From contig CAJJDP010000030.1 of NCBI GenBank assembly GCA_905182995.1, positions 128,747 through 192,746 of the forward strand: a DNA stretch of 64,000 nucleotides, in the 5' to 3' direction. Positions 49,713-61,926 of the stretch are shown here, one piece after another (positions within the stretch are counted from its first letter, which is position 1; each line of letters begins with the position of its first letter). The stretch is from Paramecium octaurelia (taxonomy: Eukaryota > Ciliophora > Oligohymenophorea > Peniculida > Parameciidae). A model generated the notes under the pieces. It saw only the letters and a list, made by a program, of their open reading frames with translations. It was not told the DNA's origin and did not search any database. A program made the position numbers and the translations under genes.

Positions 49713-51824
49713 TCAATCAAAAAGTAGATTTCTTAAATCTTTTCTTACTTCTATTTTACCTTCCTCTGGCTCTTCTTCTTCCTCTATAGGAACATTTGAT
49801 TTAACTGAGGATTGCTTCTAAGTCATTTTCTTTAAGGCTTATTGAGTGTAAGTATTTTGGGGATTTTTTTGAACTCCAAAATCTAGATCAAATGTATATT
49901 TATCGTTCTGCTATGATGAAACTATTGAAACGCTTTGATTATCGCTTGAAATAACATTTCTTGGTTTAGAGTTGAATGTTTATTATTATTACTATTACTA
50001 TTGTTATTACTATTAAGGTATTCCGTTTGAGAACGTTTAAACAAAAGATTAATGATCTTAATGTAATACATAAGATGGAAATTAAGGAAAGTCTCCTTAT
50101 TGCTAACTCGTCGTTTATGTTGTTTGTTGATTTTATTACTACATATATTATATCTATTATTATGCCCTTATCAATTATTACTAGAGAAAATTCTACTATT
50201 CTAGTAATTATTAATATTACTAAGGATTTAATTATTATTAATAATTTTGTTAATTATTTGGTTGTTATTACGTCTATTATTATTAGTAAGTATTCTGTTG
50301 GACATTTTATTGTAACGGAATTGTGTAACTTATTTATTATTGTTATTATTAATTATTAAACTATTGTTATTCTGCTGATTTTTAAGCAGGTTATTAAAGC
50401 ATCATATCCAATTTTAATAAAGATGCCTCAATTTAATCTTCTTAGGACTTTACTAACATATTAATGCACAATACTTGGATATTAATTCTAAACAAAAACT
50501 ACCCTGTTCACTTGATTAGAAGATTGCAAATTTCTCACTCCATATTTTTACTATACTGATTCTATCTTTTATTTGTTCTCCTTATTCAAATTTAATAGTT
50601 CAACTTAAATCTACATTTCCATATCGTTGATATTTTAAAGATCCTCCTATCATAATAATACCACAAATATATACTTGAAGAAATTCTTAGATATGATTTT
50701 ATTCATCTTGAACACTACTGGCTTATTTATGTATTTATTTATTCGTAATTCTTATATTTTAAGGAGGCTTTCGAGGGGGATTTTAATGAGAAGGATTATT
50801 AGTGTTATTCTAATTAGTATCAACAGTATTTTATTATATTTGCTATTGAATTTGCATTTGTTAAGATAGTAATTGTTGCTCTTTTTATTATAATATCTTC
50901 ATGTGTTCTTAATTCTTATTCGGAGTAGTTTTTTTGGGAACTGATGATGAGGTTTATTTTTATTTAGTGTTTGATGGTTCTTGTGATATTTTTTATGAAG
51001 TCTGTTCTCTTTTATCTCTTTCTGTGCCTTGTTTTTAACTCATTTTAGACAAGACATCGTCAGCTTAAGTCATAGCTTGTTCAGCCCATTAAGCAGGTTT
51101 AGATAGAGGAGGCTTTGAATTTTATTTAGCCAATTATCCATTTTTCATTGTATTCTTCCACAAATCTTCTTCATCATCACTGCATTCCTCGGGTAATCCT
51201 AATAATTGTTATAAATCATTCTTTTTTTGAATAGGAGTTGGTTTTTATTTTTAAGCCATGCTTAAGTCAAGACTATCTAAAAGCTCACTTTTCCTCATGA
51301 CTTCAAAATCTTCCCATTATTTTTGAAATTCTTGAGGCAATTTTTTATTCTTAGCAACTTGGGATACTTCTAGATCAAGTGCTTCGAAATTATTGTAATT
51401 TGTTTATACTTTCTTCTCCAATGGAGGTTTTGGATTTTACTTAGGGTAATCAGTTTACCTGGGTTAATAGTCTGCCAATATTTATTTAGTATTGTTTCTT
51501 AAATAATTGATATAAGCCTATTCCTTTGTTTTCTTTCTTTGATCAAGCAATGCAGCTGCTTATTTTTACTTCTCCTCCTCTTGCAATTTGAGTTTCTTTT
51601 CTTATTCCTTTCTCCTTTTATTATTTTCAATCATCAATTATCTATGCTTTTCTTCATTCTATTGCATTTTATTCAATATGTCTTCTTTTGTTTTTACATC
51701 TGTAGTTGTACTCTAAATCAGATTATAGATTTGATACCTTTTTACTGGATTGCTAACTTACAATTGATTTAGTATCATTCTATTTCTTGTTATTGTATTT
51801 ATTTAAGTACCCTGCTGTTGACAT
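49713..51824 (-). CDS. glutamine-rich coiled-coil protein
   Basis: About 680 residues, starting MSTAGYLNKYNNKKQN. A charged coiled coil (NKMQQNEEKHRQLMIENNKR, RKEQEKKLKLQEEEKQKQ) and a proline/lysine linker follow. Next is LPQEFQKQWEDFEVMRKSEL, then acidic LPEECSDDEEDLW. A second coiled coil (EDLQNINDMEMQIQVELL) precedes SQEDQIEASLLKLDMMLQQP. Finally there is a region of about 150 residues dominated by glutamine and asparagine, coded largely by TAA and TAG. The end YTFDLDFGVQKNPQNTY and IEEEEEPEEG leads to TGA at 49713-49715. No domain is recognised; DLDFG-type motifs recall endocytic adaptors, but this is weak. Its frame is in phase with ASCC3 across that TGA. Four short introns were placed. 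Confidence 0.6.
49979..50014 (-). repeat. polyglutamine-encoding TAA/TAG/CAA run
   Basis: On the minus strand this is a run of about eleven TAA, TAG and CAA triplets in frame with the Q-rich gene. It is a low-complexity microsatellite-like tract and a candidate for length variation. Confidence 0.75.
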
Positions 51825-51868
51825 TTAAAGTATAATAACTGTTTATTTATAATAATATATTAGTGGAT

Positions 51869-53508
51869 TCAATCATTAGCAAATAATCTTAGGAAATCTT
51901 ATCCCAATGAAGTTTGAAATGGTACTTTGACTGGTTAGTTGTTCTAGTTCTTATTTAGGGCTGATTTAGAATTATATTTGATAACTATTTATTCTTCGTT
52001 GGCTCTGAATCCATGAGCAGAAGTAATCTGATTGTTTATAGGAGAGTATGAGATATTTTAGAATCCCAGTCCATTATACTTTAAGTTAGCAGATTAAGGA
52101 TGCTTTTACCCTGAAGCTTGTTTTTCTTTGTTAAAAAGAATTACTTACTTCCATCATCAGTTCGATATCCATCTCTCTAATGAAACTTGTTTAAATTAAC
52201 TTGATTATTCATTTTAAAGAACCCTAAATCGAAATCATCAAATTCATCATTATCCTTAATTATTGCCACATTATTATTCTAGTTGGCTTAAACAATATTG
52301 AGAAGCATTACATATTTCATCAATTTGAGCATACATATTCTTGATAGGGATTTCAATGCCATCCCTATCGAAATTCTAGTTGCCAGATTGAATGGGCAAT
52401 TCTAGTCCAGTCGCCTTTGGAGGTGTTTTGTGTCTTGAAGGAGGTCTTTCATTCTTATCAAAATTATCAATCTAAATTTACTCTGTCTACTTTTTCCTTT
52501 ATCCAGAACGTATGGAGAGCAATTCCTTCATTATAAAATAAAAGAAAATTCATACTTTAGGAGAATTCAGTTAATTCAAGTTAATTGGAATTATTTCTTG
52601 ATTCTCTAAGTAATCCTCTTAGATAACATTGGGTTCGTAATCTAAGAGCCCAAAATCTGATTGCTTAGTTTCAAAGGCATGTTTTGAGTCATTTTTATCT
52701 GAATTCATGAATCTTTTCCTTCTTACACCTTCAGATGTTTGGGGTCTATTTAGACCAGCAGTTGCTTTTCTCATGCTTGCAATTGGTTCTTCAGGTTATT
52801 TATGTACGTAAGAGACATTCTTTTGAATTTCCTTCTCTTCTTAGTTTTAAGTAGGTAATTAAAGGTTTTAATTGTCATCACTATCAGCTTCATTTGATTT
52901 ATTTGAGTAATCATCATTATTGTCCATATCTACTATTTCAATATCCTCCTATTCTCTAGGAGTGTATTGTTCATCATCTGAATTGTCAGCTTACAAATTC
53001 TCAAAATTTAACTTGGGTTCCAAAGTATTTATTTATTGAGTTTAGGGTCTACTCTGTTACTACTCAGAAAATCGAAAGGGTCTTGAAATTTGCTAAGTGA
53101 ATGTCCTAGATGGTTTAAATGACCCTCTTCCACTCTTTGGGCCATCATCATAACGCTTTTCAAGACTTCTTCTTTTAACAGTGCTTTAAAACTGACCTGC
53201 GTAAATCTTAGAAATCTGCTGGATATTATTTTATTAACTTTTTGGCTATGATCTATATTAATGAAAACACTTCTCACATAGTTTTCAAGTATGGGTTTGG
53301 AACATTGTGTACTACAGTAATCAAAGGTTGTTAATATGGACTTTTTAAAGGCATTTTTTCCTTTCGAGATTAATTTGGTGCAGTTCCTCCCCGCTTTAGG
53401 TTTTCACTAAACTGAATTACCAATCAATTTAAAGTACCCCTAATTTGTAAACCAACTCAAATAAAATGGCTGTTATTATTGATCTTTCTAACTTTTTGGT
53501 TTAAACAT
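51869..53508 (-). CDS. serine/glutamine-rich disordered protein
   Basis: Begins MFKPKSQKDQQQQPFYLSWF. After a 31-nt intron it continues GENLKRGGTAPNQSRKEKMP. The frame that continues to TGA is polar and phosphosite-rich (TVKRRSLEKRYDDGPKSGRG, PSRTFTQQISRPFRFSEQQQ, ASMRKATAGLNRPQTSEGVR). Several short ordered islands follow (NMYAQIDEICNASQY, DEFDDFDLGFF). It ends QTSLGQDFLRLFAND at TGA 51869-51871. About 500 residues, at least four introns. A competing standard-code frame at 53029-53277 is the shadow of this one. No domain is recognised. It lies 45 bp upstream of the Q-rich gene on the same strand. Confidence 0.55.
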
Positions 53509-53855
53509 ATTATTATTTATCAAACAATTATAAGAAACATATCATAATATATTTAAGCCTTTCTTCTCTTTTCCATCCACTTTATTTCTTATTATTCTTT
53601 TATATATATATATACGATTTAAAAATTTATTATTAAAAGCATCCTTATTATTCAATCCCTAATTGTTAATTTTCTTTTTTCTTATAAACCTTTAGATTGA
53701 GACAATAATTGAAAAACAGAAATTTAATTTCTAAAATAAAAATTGTTTTAACATTTCGTAAGATAATATATCATCCGATATATAAATTATAATATAGTGA
53801 GGATCCGGTTCAAATTGTCATTTAAACATTGAAATTAACTTAATTATATTTTATA
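53509..53855. other. intergenic region between divergent genes
   Basis: 347 bp, AT-rich, with a TATATATATATA run near 53602-53613. It is expected to hold two promoters; none can be pinpointed. Confidence 0.55.
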
Positions 53856-55392
53856 ATGACAGAAGTGTGCGTACCTGGTTAGACAGGCTTTTTTCATACC
53901 TGTGGGTAATTTAGTTAATGTGAATTGAACGCAGCTACATTAGTATATTCATGTTAACATGATTCTCCCTTTACACCAAAAGCAGGAATAATTATATCAT
54001 ATATCATCACACCAATATTGATTGGAGTTGGTATTCTGGGAGGAATGGGAGGTATAAATATATTAAATTTTAGGTGGAGTATTGAAAGGACCACTTTTAG
54101 AAATGATACTTAATTATTCCTAAAGTGAAGCAACTCATATAGCATATTGTCTTATGTTCGGAGGTACGCTTCTTAACACAGTTCTATTGATGTTCGAAAA
54201 GTATTCACCTTAACTTAATTAGGAATCCTGAAGATGATAGAAGACCCATTATAAATTACAGAATTGCAATAATCTTTAATCTTGCCGTTCCATTTGCCAC
54301 TAATCTTGGTTCCTCCTTAGCGTCATTTCTACCCCAATTATACACTCTTATACTATAAGAGTTGTTTTTATTTGGAGTTGCTCCCATTCTTTGGTCAAAA
54401 GGTATATATAGAATAATTGTGTCAATTAGCTAAAAGTGCTAAAGAAGCAGAACTGAAAATAAATGATTCTTCAAAAGATAACACCACAAATTTAAATGAT
54501 TCGAACATACATCCAAAAATAGAGTTATAGAATATGGAAGGAATGTAAGAATAATAAGAAGATACAATCTAAGAAATTAGAAAGATATCTATAATTTCTA
54601 ATGCAAATTTAAATCAATCTCTCTATTCATAATTTAAATAAGAATCAGAAAATATATTACCTCCTATGCCAATTCTCTTTATTCTTGGCTCGTTTGGATT
54701 AAATTAAGTAAGAGATATTTTTTATACTAATTAGATATTTATTTAAATGAGATCTACAAATCCCAAGAAACCCTCATACGTTGGAATTGAAGATTGCACT
54801 TGGCAAAATGATTTTATGATTTTTATATTGATTGTTGCCAACGTCCTATATGATTATTTGATTTGGTAATTTGGAACAAGTTAAGAGAAGCAATTTAATT
54901 AAATTAACTTTTTGCCAAAAGAAAGATACTTTACTCCAATCAGTAGATTTTTTAAGATATATGCGGGTGGATTTATGGCTGGATTTGTATCAGGATTCTT
55001 AGGAATGGGAGCTGGATTTGTGATGGTTCCTACTTTGCTATTTAGTGGCTTAATCCCTAGATGTGCTTCAGCTACATCAGCTTTTATTTATTTAATGATT
55101 TCATTAAATAATTTAATTACTCTTCTTACAAATCATTACCTTGATTGGCAAACCATAATTTTATTTACTGGATTAGCTGTATAATGTTATATCATTCTAG
55201 ATTATTGGAGGATCAGTCTTTGCTAAAATTGGTTACATATTATTGAGTAAATACAGAATTGGATATTTCGTAATTTTGATTGTTTTTTGCCTAGACATAG
55301 CAAATATCATATCTTAAATATACTATGGAGTTGTATTTGGTAAAAGGTATGGGTTAGAATATTTAACTCATGCAAATAAACAGTGTTAGTGA
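53856..55392 (+). CDS. TauE/SafE family transmembrane anion exporter
   Basis: Two homologous membrane halves separated by a long cytosolic loop. Half one has IIISYIITPILIGVGILGGM, continuing after a 22-nt intron into GVLKGPLLEMILNYSQSEAT, then HIAYCLMFGGTLLN. Half two has GGFMAGFVSGFLGMGAGFVM followed by VPTLLFSGLIPRCASATSAF. The paired glycine-rich loops (GxGGGxLxxP / GMGAGFVMVP) plus A-T-S-x-F are the family hallmark. The ~100-residue central loop is polar (KINDSSKDNTTNLNDSN). About 490 residues, roughly 9-10 predicted helices. Bacterial members move sulfite, taurine or sulfoacetate derivatives. Eukaryotic (plant and protist) members are poorly characterised, so the substrate is unknown. 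Confidence 0.8.
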
Positions 55393-55444
55393 TTTTGTTA
55401 TTCATTATGTCAAAATATAAATAGAATTTTAATACAAAATATAC

Positions 55445-57228
55445 TCAAAAAAAATGTTAATTAGGCCTCTTTAACCTTTTATTGATTTCTGATTATTAAG
55501 ACAATCGTGAAGTATGATCCATGAATCCGGAATATGGTCTAAAAACTTGCTATGATGATTTAGCCATAGTTGATCTTGATTAAGGAGTATCACATTTAGG
55601 TGTTTCCATTACAGATGAATATCTTGGAGTTACATTAGTATGATAACCCAATTAAGGTTATGATTACGTTCTTGGAGTAGGATAAACTGTAGTCATTGTT
55701 TTATTTTTTTCAATTAGTTTCTGAGCGCTAACATTAATCTCACTCTCCTTTGTTGACACTAAAGCATTTATTGAAAGTAATGGATCCGCTTTTCCGAAAG
55801 CGGCACTTGTCGCTCTCTTGGGTTTTAATTAATTATGAGTATGCTCAATTAATTTCATTGCTGAAATTACTCTTGATCTTTGAATAGCTTCATAATTTTA
55901 AGGAGCTACTCTTAAAGGAGGCTTTACTAATCCAATTCTTATGAGATTCGAATAATATTTCTTTAGAAATCCCTCTGTGTTTACGTTTGAGGCAAAATTA
56001 TATGGATTCTCAACTTTTTCTAATAATTTCATTTGAGGTTCATCGCTCTATTTTGTTTACTAAACAAACTCATTTATTGTAATTTTTTTTCCTGTATTTT
56101 TCAACTTTTTATGGAACTTATCCATTAAATTATTGTTAAATTTTAATACTCGACTGTGTTTAGGTACCTAATTTTTTATAAGATATCTACTTAATATTTT
56201 TAAAATACTATGTCTACTTTATCATAAGCCTTTATTGTGTCTTTTGTAAGAATCAATGTTGATTTAGACTTTTTAATTTCATTATTTGGCGAAGTATTAC
56301 ATTTTTATTTCTCGATTGGTTTGCTACCAACAAGTAATCTTATTACTTATTTCTCTAAAATTTAGAATCAATGTATACACTTATGTTAAGTAATGATTTG
56401 CCTAATAATTGCATTTGGAAATAGGCGTGAAAATATCTTAAGTTTGATTTTATATAGTAAAACTTATGCTGACTTGGCAATTACAGTATAGTAATAAGTT
56501 TATAAACTATTTTAATCTTAATCGGGATCAACTAATAATTCATCTCCAATTATCCCACTCTCTTCCATATTAAATATATGTTCTTTATTTTTTTGAAAAG
56601 ATGCATGACCTTATGCTAAAAAGAACAGGTATTCTCCTATTTGATTTTCCCTTAAATTAATTAAACTTATTTTATTACTCTGTAATTTAAGTGCAATTTG
56701 GTAGGATTATATTTTCAAATTGATTGGCAAGAGACTCTAATATTCTTTTAGAATTCAATTCTCCCAAACCTGGTATTATCTTGCATAAAGTTCTATGTTT
56801 ATACAAAAATATCTCCCCATAATATTTATAAATTTCATCACATTCTTTTTTATTTATCATCAATAGTAGTGAATTTTTAGAGGATGCTTTATAAATAAGT
56901 TGATTTTGCTGATATTGTATTTTGTCAAAGATAAAGTCCTCTTCTATGTAAAATAAAGGATCTAAAGTTTAGAGGTATTTTTCATGGTTATAGAAGTATC
57001 CTTCTTCCAAATAATAAACTTCGATTTATCCTTTTAGAATAAGCTATACTGCAAAGTTTTGACTTGGTTACACTTATTAACCAAGTTCATAACTTTTAAG
57101 TTCTAAATAATTGCAGAGCTAATCAAATCATATCAATTTACTTTTATTTATCCTTCTTGCGATAGTTGTTGATGATAAAGTTCATTTAATTTGTTGTAAA
57201 TTTATGTAACTTTTATAATTGATGCCAT
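55445..57228 (-). CDS. cyclic-nucleotide-binding-domain protein
   Basis: About 560 residues with short introns, starting MASIIKVTQIYNKLNELYHQ. A cNMP-binding-like domain occupies the N-terminal half. A strand/turn run (LILKGQIEVYYLEEGYFYNH) comes first. Then a second repeat has LINLRENQIGEYLFFLAQGH and ASFQKNKEH, with GIIGDELLVDPD and YYYTVIAKSAQVLLYKIKLK. The last two match the phosphate-binding cassette region and helix C of cNBDs. The canonical R of the cassette is not obvious, so ligand binding is uncertain. The C-terminal half is polar (RATSAAFGKADPLLSINALV, TTVYPTPRTQSQPQL). From memory, cNBD proteins are an expanded group in Paramecium. The end HFF lies at TGA 55445-55447. Confidence 0.65.
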
Positions 57229-57264
57229 TGTCTTATCATAAATATAAATAGTACTTTAAGATCT

Positions 57265-58345
57265 TCACTTGTTTTTGGATAGCTTAATATTTTTTACTAT
57301 AAGATCACTAAATTATCATTCTAAATTATTTATTCCATTAAAAATAATAAAATTTATGAATAATATTTCATTTTTATGATTATTTTTGCTAATCGGTGAG
57401 ACCTTTTGGTCGATGACTTTCTGCATGCAAGCTCTTTCTTTTCGATCCCTATTCTGGTATCAGTTTCTATATAAAGCTGCCATTAATCGAGTTCTATTTA
57501 CTTATTCCTAAAGAATAACTTTTATTTCTACTATTTATATATATCTAAAAATTTGTACTTTGCTTATAATTGTCTTTAAGTCAATGATCTCTAAGAATTC
57601 TTATTTTTTAATAATTGAATTTAACTATTGTTTTAAGTTAATTGCCATTTAATTATTTAGCTATTATTCCATGGTTCCTATTTCTCTTAATTATTTCCTA
57701 AATGATTTGATTTAGACGGTTATTTTTAGAAAATGACATTTATTGTTGATATGCTATCTCTCCTAGAATTTTATGCAGTTTGTTGTTTTTAGATTTGTGT
57801 ATATTATTTCAATTGCTGAATCAAACTATGATTTTCTTTTTTAAGTTTCTAAGTTAAACTCAAATGTTACTTGAATTAATTAAGTTGTTTCTTGAAGATA
57901 TTCTTTTCTAATTTATTCTGATTCCTCTAATTATTATTATATTGTATCAATGTATATCTTCATCTCATGTTATGCCTAACTAAATCTATACATCATTTGA
58001 TCATACTCTAATGTGAATTCTTATGTCTTATTCTTATTTTTGAATTGCCTATTCTAATTTTTGATAGTGCTCTGATTTTGATTCGCATTTGAAATATTTC
58101 TCTGAATTATTAGTCCCTTGAAGCTTTTTTCTAAGCACATCGAAAATAAATTTCATAGTTTCTGCTAACTGTTGCAAATTTTCATAATCTTGCAGATGAT
58201 CTTATATGATTTGCAACTCCTCCTTCGATCTTATATTTTATTCAAGTAATTACAACATCTATATTTACATTTAAAATAATACTTCTGACAATATTTCTTT
58301 TAAAATGCTTTCGAGAATGGAGTCAGTACTATCATTTGTCAACAT
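57265..58345 (-). CDS. coiled-coil protein with an apparent frameshift
   Basis: Starts MLTNDSTDSILESILKEILS and is almost wholly helical in character (EELQIIQDHLQDYENLQQLA, ETMKFIFDVLRKKLQ). Near 58020 the frame giving KLEQAIQKQEQD runs into TGA, while an overlapping frame continues smoothly as EFTLEYDQMMYRFSQAQHEM for over 140 codons. No short GT...AG intron reconciles them, so a one- or two-base sequencing error, a real lesion or an unusual splice is needed. The 3' end after a 25-nt intron near 57480 (TDTRIGIEKKELACRKSSTK) is tentatively placed at 57265. Function unknown. Confidence 0.45.
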
Positions 58346-58729
58346 ATTTAATCAAAAATTAGAACTTTATAAAATTCAATATAAAATGATTATTAATTCC
58401 TAGAATAATGGTTTTTGTTTTATATTTTTAAAAATAAAAATTTTTTTGCTTCCCGATCTTAGACTTTCACCTTCTATTTGGTTGCTCAAGAAATAAAAAG
58501 ATTATTCAATACATCAATACTTAGGGTTGAATTAGTTAGGTGTAAATTAAATTAGTAAATGGTAATTTCACAGTAATAAGTAAGTTTAAAAATAATTTAA
58601 CAATAAGCATGAGTTTGTGAATTTTTACTTTTAGGGTATATTTGAATAAAAATAAATAACATTTTGTTTAAACAAAAGATAATATATATATTATTTTATA
58701 TGATATTAAGATCAGATCCAATTTTGTAC
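58346..58729. other. intergenic region
   Basis: 384 bp, among the most AT-rich in the window, between two minus-strand genes. No feature is seen. Confidence 0.6.
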
Positions 58730-59499
58730 TCATTATTTTAATTATTGCATTATTATTTAACTTCTCATAGGATCAAAATATGTATTTAAAAGAGAAGGGA
58801 AATAATAATCTACAATTTTAGTTTGTGTTTTTTTATCTGCCCAAACTAATCCTTCCCTTTATAACACTTAAATTTTTTGGTAAAATCTTTCCTTTGTCCA
58901 ACCTTTCTTCACTTGCATAATTTTTTCATTCACAAATCTTTCTTCTTCTGCTACTTCCAATAACAAATTAAAATCAGGGCTCATTTCTATAGGAACTGTG
59001 TACACATATTTATTATGAATATGGCAACCCCCCAAAGATGATACAGTATTTATTGCTCTCTCAATATCAGATTTAGAGACCTTCATTCCATAGACCTTTC
59101 TAAATTCATCAATTATATCAGTGATTTTAGTAATTCCACCATAAATGGCATATTTTTTTGCACAAATGTCTAGAATTTTAATCTTTTCATATTATCAATA
59201 TTTACAGCTAACTCATTATAAAAATCTCCAAAACCTAAATCACTCCATATAGTCTTTTTCGACATCATTGGGTTGACATCCATTTTATCGCATAATTCAT
59301 TAAACTTTTCTCTGAAATCAGGATTCTTTGAGATCTCATCTCTATATTTTCCTGCAAACTGATGCAAATTTTTTTAAAACACATCATATATCAAAGTTAA
59401 CTATTCTACTTATTTAGCCTAACTTTTTTAGAGTTATCCTAATTTATTTTCTTTTGTTTCTTTCTCCGTAGCTCTTTACTTTTTACCTGTATAAATCAT
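58730..59499 (-). CDS. SNF8: ESCRT-II subunit SNF8/VPS22 (EAP30)
   Basis: Part of the endosomal ESCRT-II complex that sorts ubiquitinated membrane proteins. The N-terminal helix includes LGQLQKSQAKQVEQLTLIYD and VFQKNLHQFAGKYRDEISKN; human SNF8 has FKTNLEEFASKHKQEIRKNPEF. Next come NPMMSKKTIWSDLGFGDFYN ([20 protein letters not shown] in human), KVSKSDIERAINTVSSLGGC, YTVPIEMSPDF, and the final winged helix REGLVWADKKTQT. About 240 residues, with a few introns. The start at 59499 (MIYTGKKQRATEKE) lacks the usual RRGxGxG leader, so an upstream exon is possible. It is followed 79 bp upstream by the PACRG gene stop on the same strand. Confidence 0.82.
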
Positions 59500-59577
59500 G
59501 AATAATAATTTTTATATTTATGAATATATTGATTGGATATAAATTCATAATTTCCAATGTATATGAAATATATATGA

Positions 59578-60439
59578 TCAAAACATACAACTTTCATATG
59601 TAGGTATCATATATTTAATATTAATGTATGCATCTTCTCCTCCATTTTTTTCAAGTGTTTCTAATGTTTCTTAAATGAGATCAGATAGATTTTCATTTTT
59701 TCTTTATGAATAATCAATTTTATCTCCAATGTTTACTAAAATAAATGATAATTGAATATTACATCTTTTATTCTTATACATATTCAAAACAGGTAGTATT
59801 TATCTATAATAAGGAACTAAGGCTTCTCCTATCATTTAACCACTTTTGACTAATTTCTATATTTTCTTTAAGGTAATACACATAATATCATGATTCTTAG
59901 TTGCTAAGGCTTCTATTAAAGAATGTTAATATTATAAATGATTTACTTTTGATAGGAATGATCAATTAAGGTAAGACTGATAATATCTTAGTTTCTCCTT
60001 TTTATAATAATTCTTCACATCCATTGACAGCTAAGAATTTATAAGGATCTTCAGTTTCTCTGAGTCCTTCAAAGAATATAGGAAGATATAAATGATAATC
60101 TAAGCATTCAGGTTCACATTTCCAAACGATCTTTCTAACAGCTCCACTAAAATTAACAGCAATTGGAAGATCTCCACGATCATAATATTTTTTAAATAAA
60201 GTCTATTCAATCATAGGCAAAGCTTAAAAGATCCCTGATTTTGGTACTTTTTATGGAGCTTAACTTTTCTTTGGAGCTAATGATGAACACACTAAATGTC
60301 ATATAACTTATATATTAATACTTCCACCTGTCCCTGCAAATTTATTACTAATATTCAATAAATTTGAACAGAATTTACCTGGTGATCTCTAAGGAGAATG
60401 TCCTTTTATTCTTTTAATTGTTGATTATTACTGCAGCAT
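59578..60439 (-). CDS. PACRG: PACRG, axonemal inner-junction protein
   Basis: PACRG with FAP20 forms the inner junction joining the A and B tubules of ciliary doublets. The recognisable core is [102 protein letters not shown] and LNMYKNKR. Then come [36 protein letters not shown] and the end. These correspond block by block to human PACRG as recalled. The N-terminus [20 protein letters not shown] is a basic ciliate-type extension joined by a 36-nt intron. About 260 residues. The 5' part, 60116-60439, is repeated at 62190-62513. Confidence 0.9.
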
Positions 60440-61926
60440 ACTTTATTTATTTTATATAAAATTAATTATTTTTTGTTTCATTTATAATATTTCTTTTTAA
60501 ACTCTTCTCACATGTTAAAGTTTGTAATCTCAAGCCACTCGAATTATTTTCTCTACATTTTTGAGAGATTATGCACATATTAATTATTTTCAAAGATAAA
60601 AAGCTCTAAAGTTTCTAATTTTAAGGAGCCAACTTTTTAAAAGTCAAATTATAGCCTGAAAAAACGAACGTATTTGGTTTTAATTTTAATCTTCTTATAA
60701 TTTTATTCATAACTTGATTATTATACTTTATATTTCAAATCATATTCAAGTTTTTATTCTAGCATATATATATTTATACTGATAATTCATATAAGTGCTT
60801 GAAATTATAAAGTATTTATTAAATTTATTTTATATATATATTACACTAGTATGGAAGTAAACTTTAATTAACTTGACATCCTTTTAAGATTGATTTAAGA
60901 GAGATCTGAGGATGTTCGAGTGATGACAACAATAAATCAATAAGTATAAGCTAATCAAAAGACCATTGATATTGAATTCAATTAAGTTTAACAATCCCTT
61001 AGGCAAATGGGATTTAAAGTAATAGCAATGAAAAAACATGATAAACCTAGGTAGGATGAAGAAAACAAAATTTTAGAGTATCTTTCAAAAATCAATACGC
61101 TAAATCTTCCTGAGAGGATGTATATTTATAAATTTTGTTAAACTATAATAAAATTGTTCAAGCCAGAGATGCAGATAGTTAGATTTAATTAAAAAGATAC
61201 AAAAGACCTGTTATTGATGTTTAAATAATATTTCATGGCCGAGAATAATATTGAAATTTTATAATAAATCCAATAACTCATGATGGATCAAGAATTTAAA
61301 GTAATATATATTTACCATATTGCAGATGACTTCAGCACTAGTCCTAATAAAGATTTTAGTGAACAAATCTAGAGAAGATTTTCATAATTTAATTCAAAGT
61401 ACATCTGCAATTGTTATATCAAAAATAAAAGCAAAACTATCTGAACAATAATAACAACAAAAACATATTATGAATGAATAGTAAAAATCAACCGAACTAC
61501 AAGATCCAGGATCAAATGAAAGTCCTAAAACCAAATTATGGATTTAAAGAAAAGGCAGTAAATAAAGAGAATAATCGAGCTCTTTGGTTTACTAAAAGCC
61601 TACAATAATCCTCAGATCTGTCTCGATGGTAGATAAATTGCTAGTTGCCTAGTCTTAGTAATAATCCTATTAACAACAATTAATGTAATAACAGTAATAA
61701 ATGTACATTAATCCAGAGAGAGAATTAAAATTATAATTAAGAGCACAACAAAAGAAGTTAAAAAAGAAGCTGCATTCTAATTATAAGGCTATTTTAGATG
61801 TGGATTTTGACAATTATTGGGCTATGCATATTATTTTGAAAAAGAAATTCATAAAGCATTCAGATAAATATTGTAATTTAAAGTTATATATAGTTTTACA
61901 AAGAGGTGGATTCTACATTTGGAGTT
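60116..61926. repeat. first copy of a 1,811-bp duplicated block
   Basis: Matches 62190-64000 at a constant offset of 2,074 bp. Every line I compared was identical. It contains the 5' part of PACRG, the intergenic region and most of the unknown gene at 60851. Confidence 0.92.
60440..60850. other. intergenic region between divergent genes
   Basis: 411 bp between the PACRG start and the start of the unknown gene, AT-rich with TATATATA runs near 60767 and 60833. It presumably carries both promoters. Confidence 0.55.

Noticed and set aside
49981..50360. 127-codon plus-strand frame rich in I/T/V
   Set aside because: It is the antisense of the polyQ/polyN-coding tract; its composition is simply complementary TAA/TAG triplets.
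53029..53277. 82-codon standard-code frame starting MRSVFINIDHS
   Set aside because: The overlapping ciliate-code frame joins cleanly to exons on both sides through short introns and has typical disordered-protein composition, so this one is a shadow.
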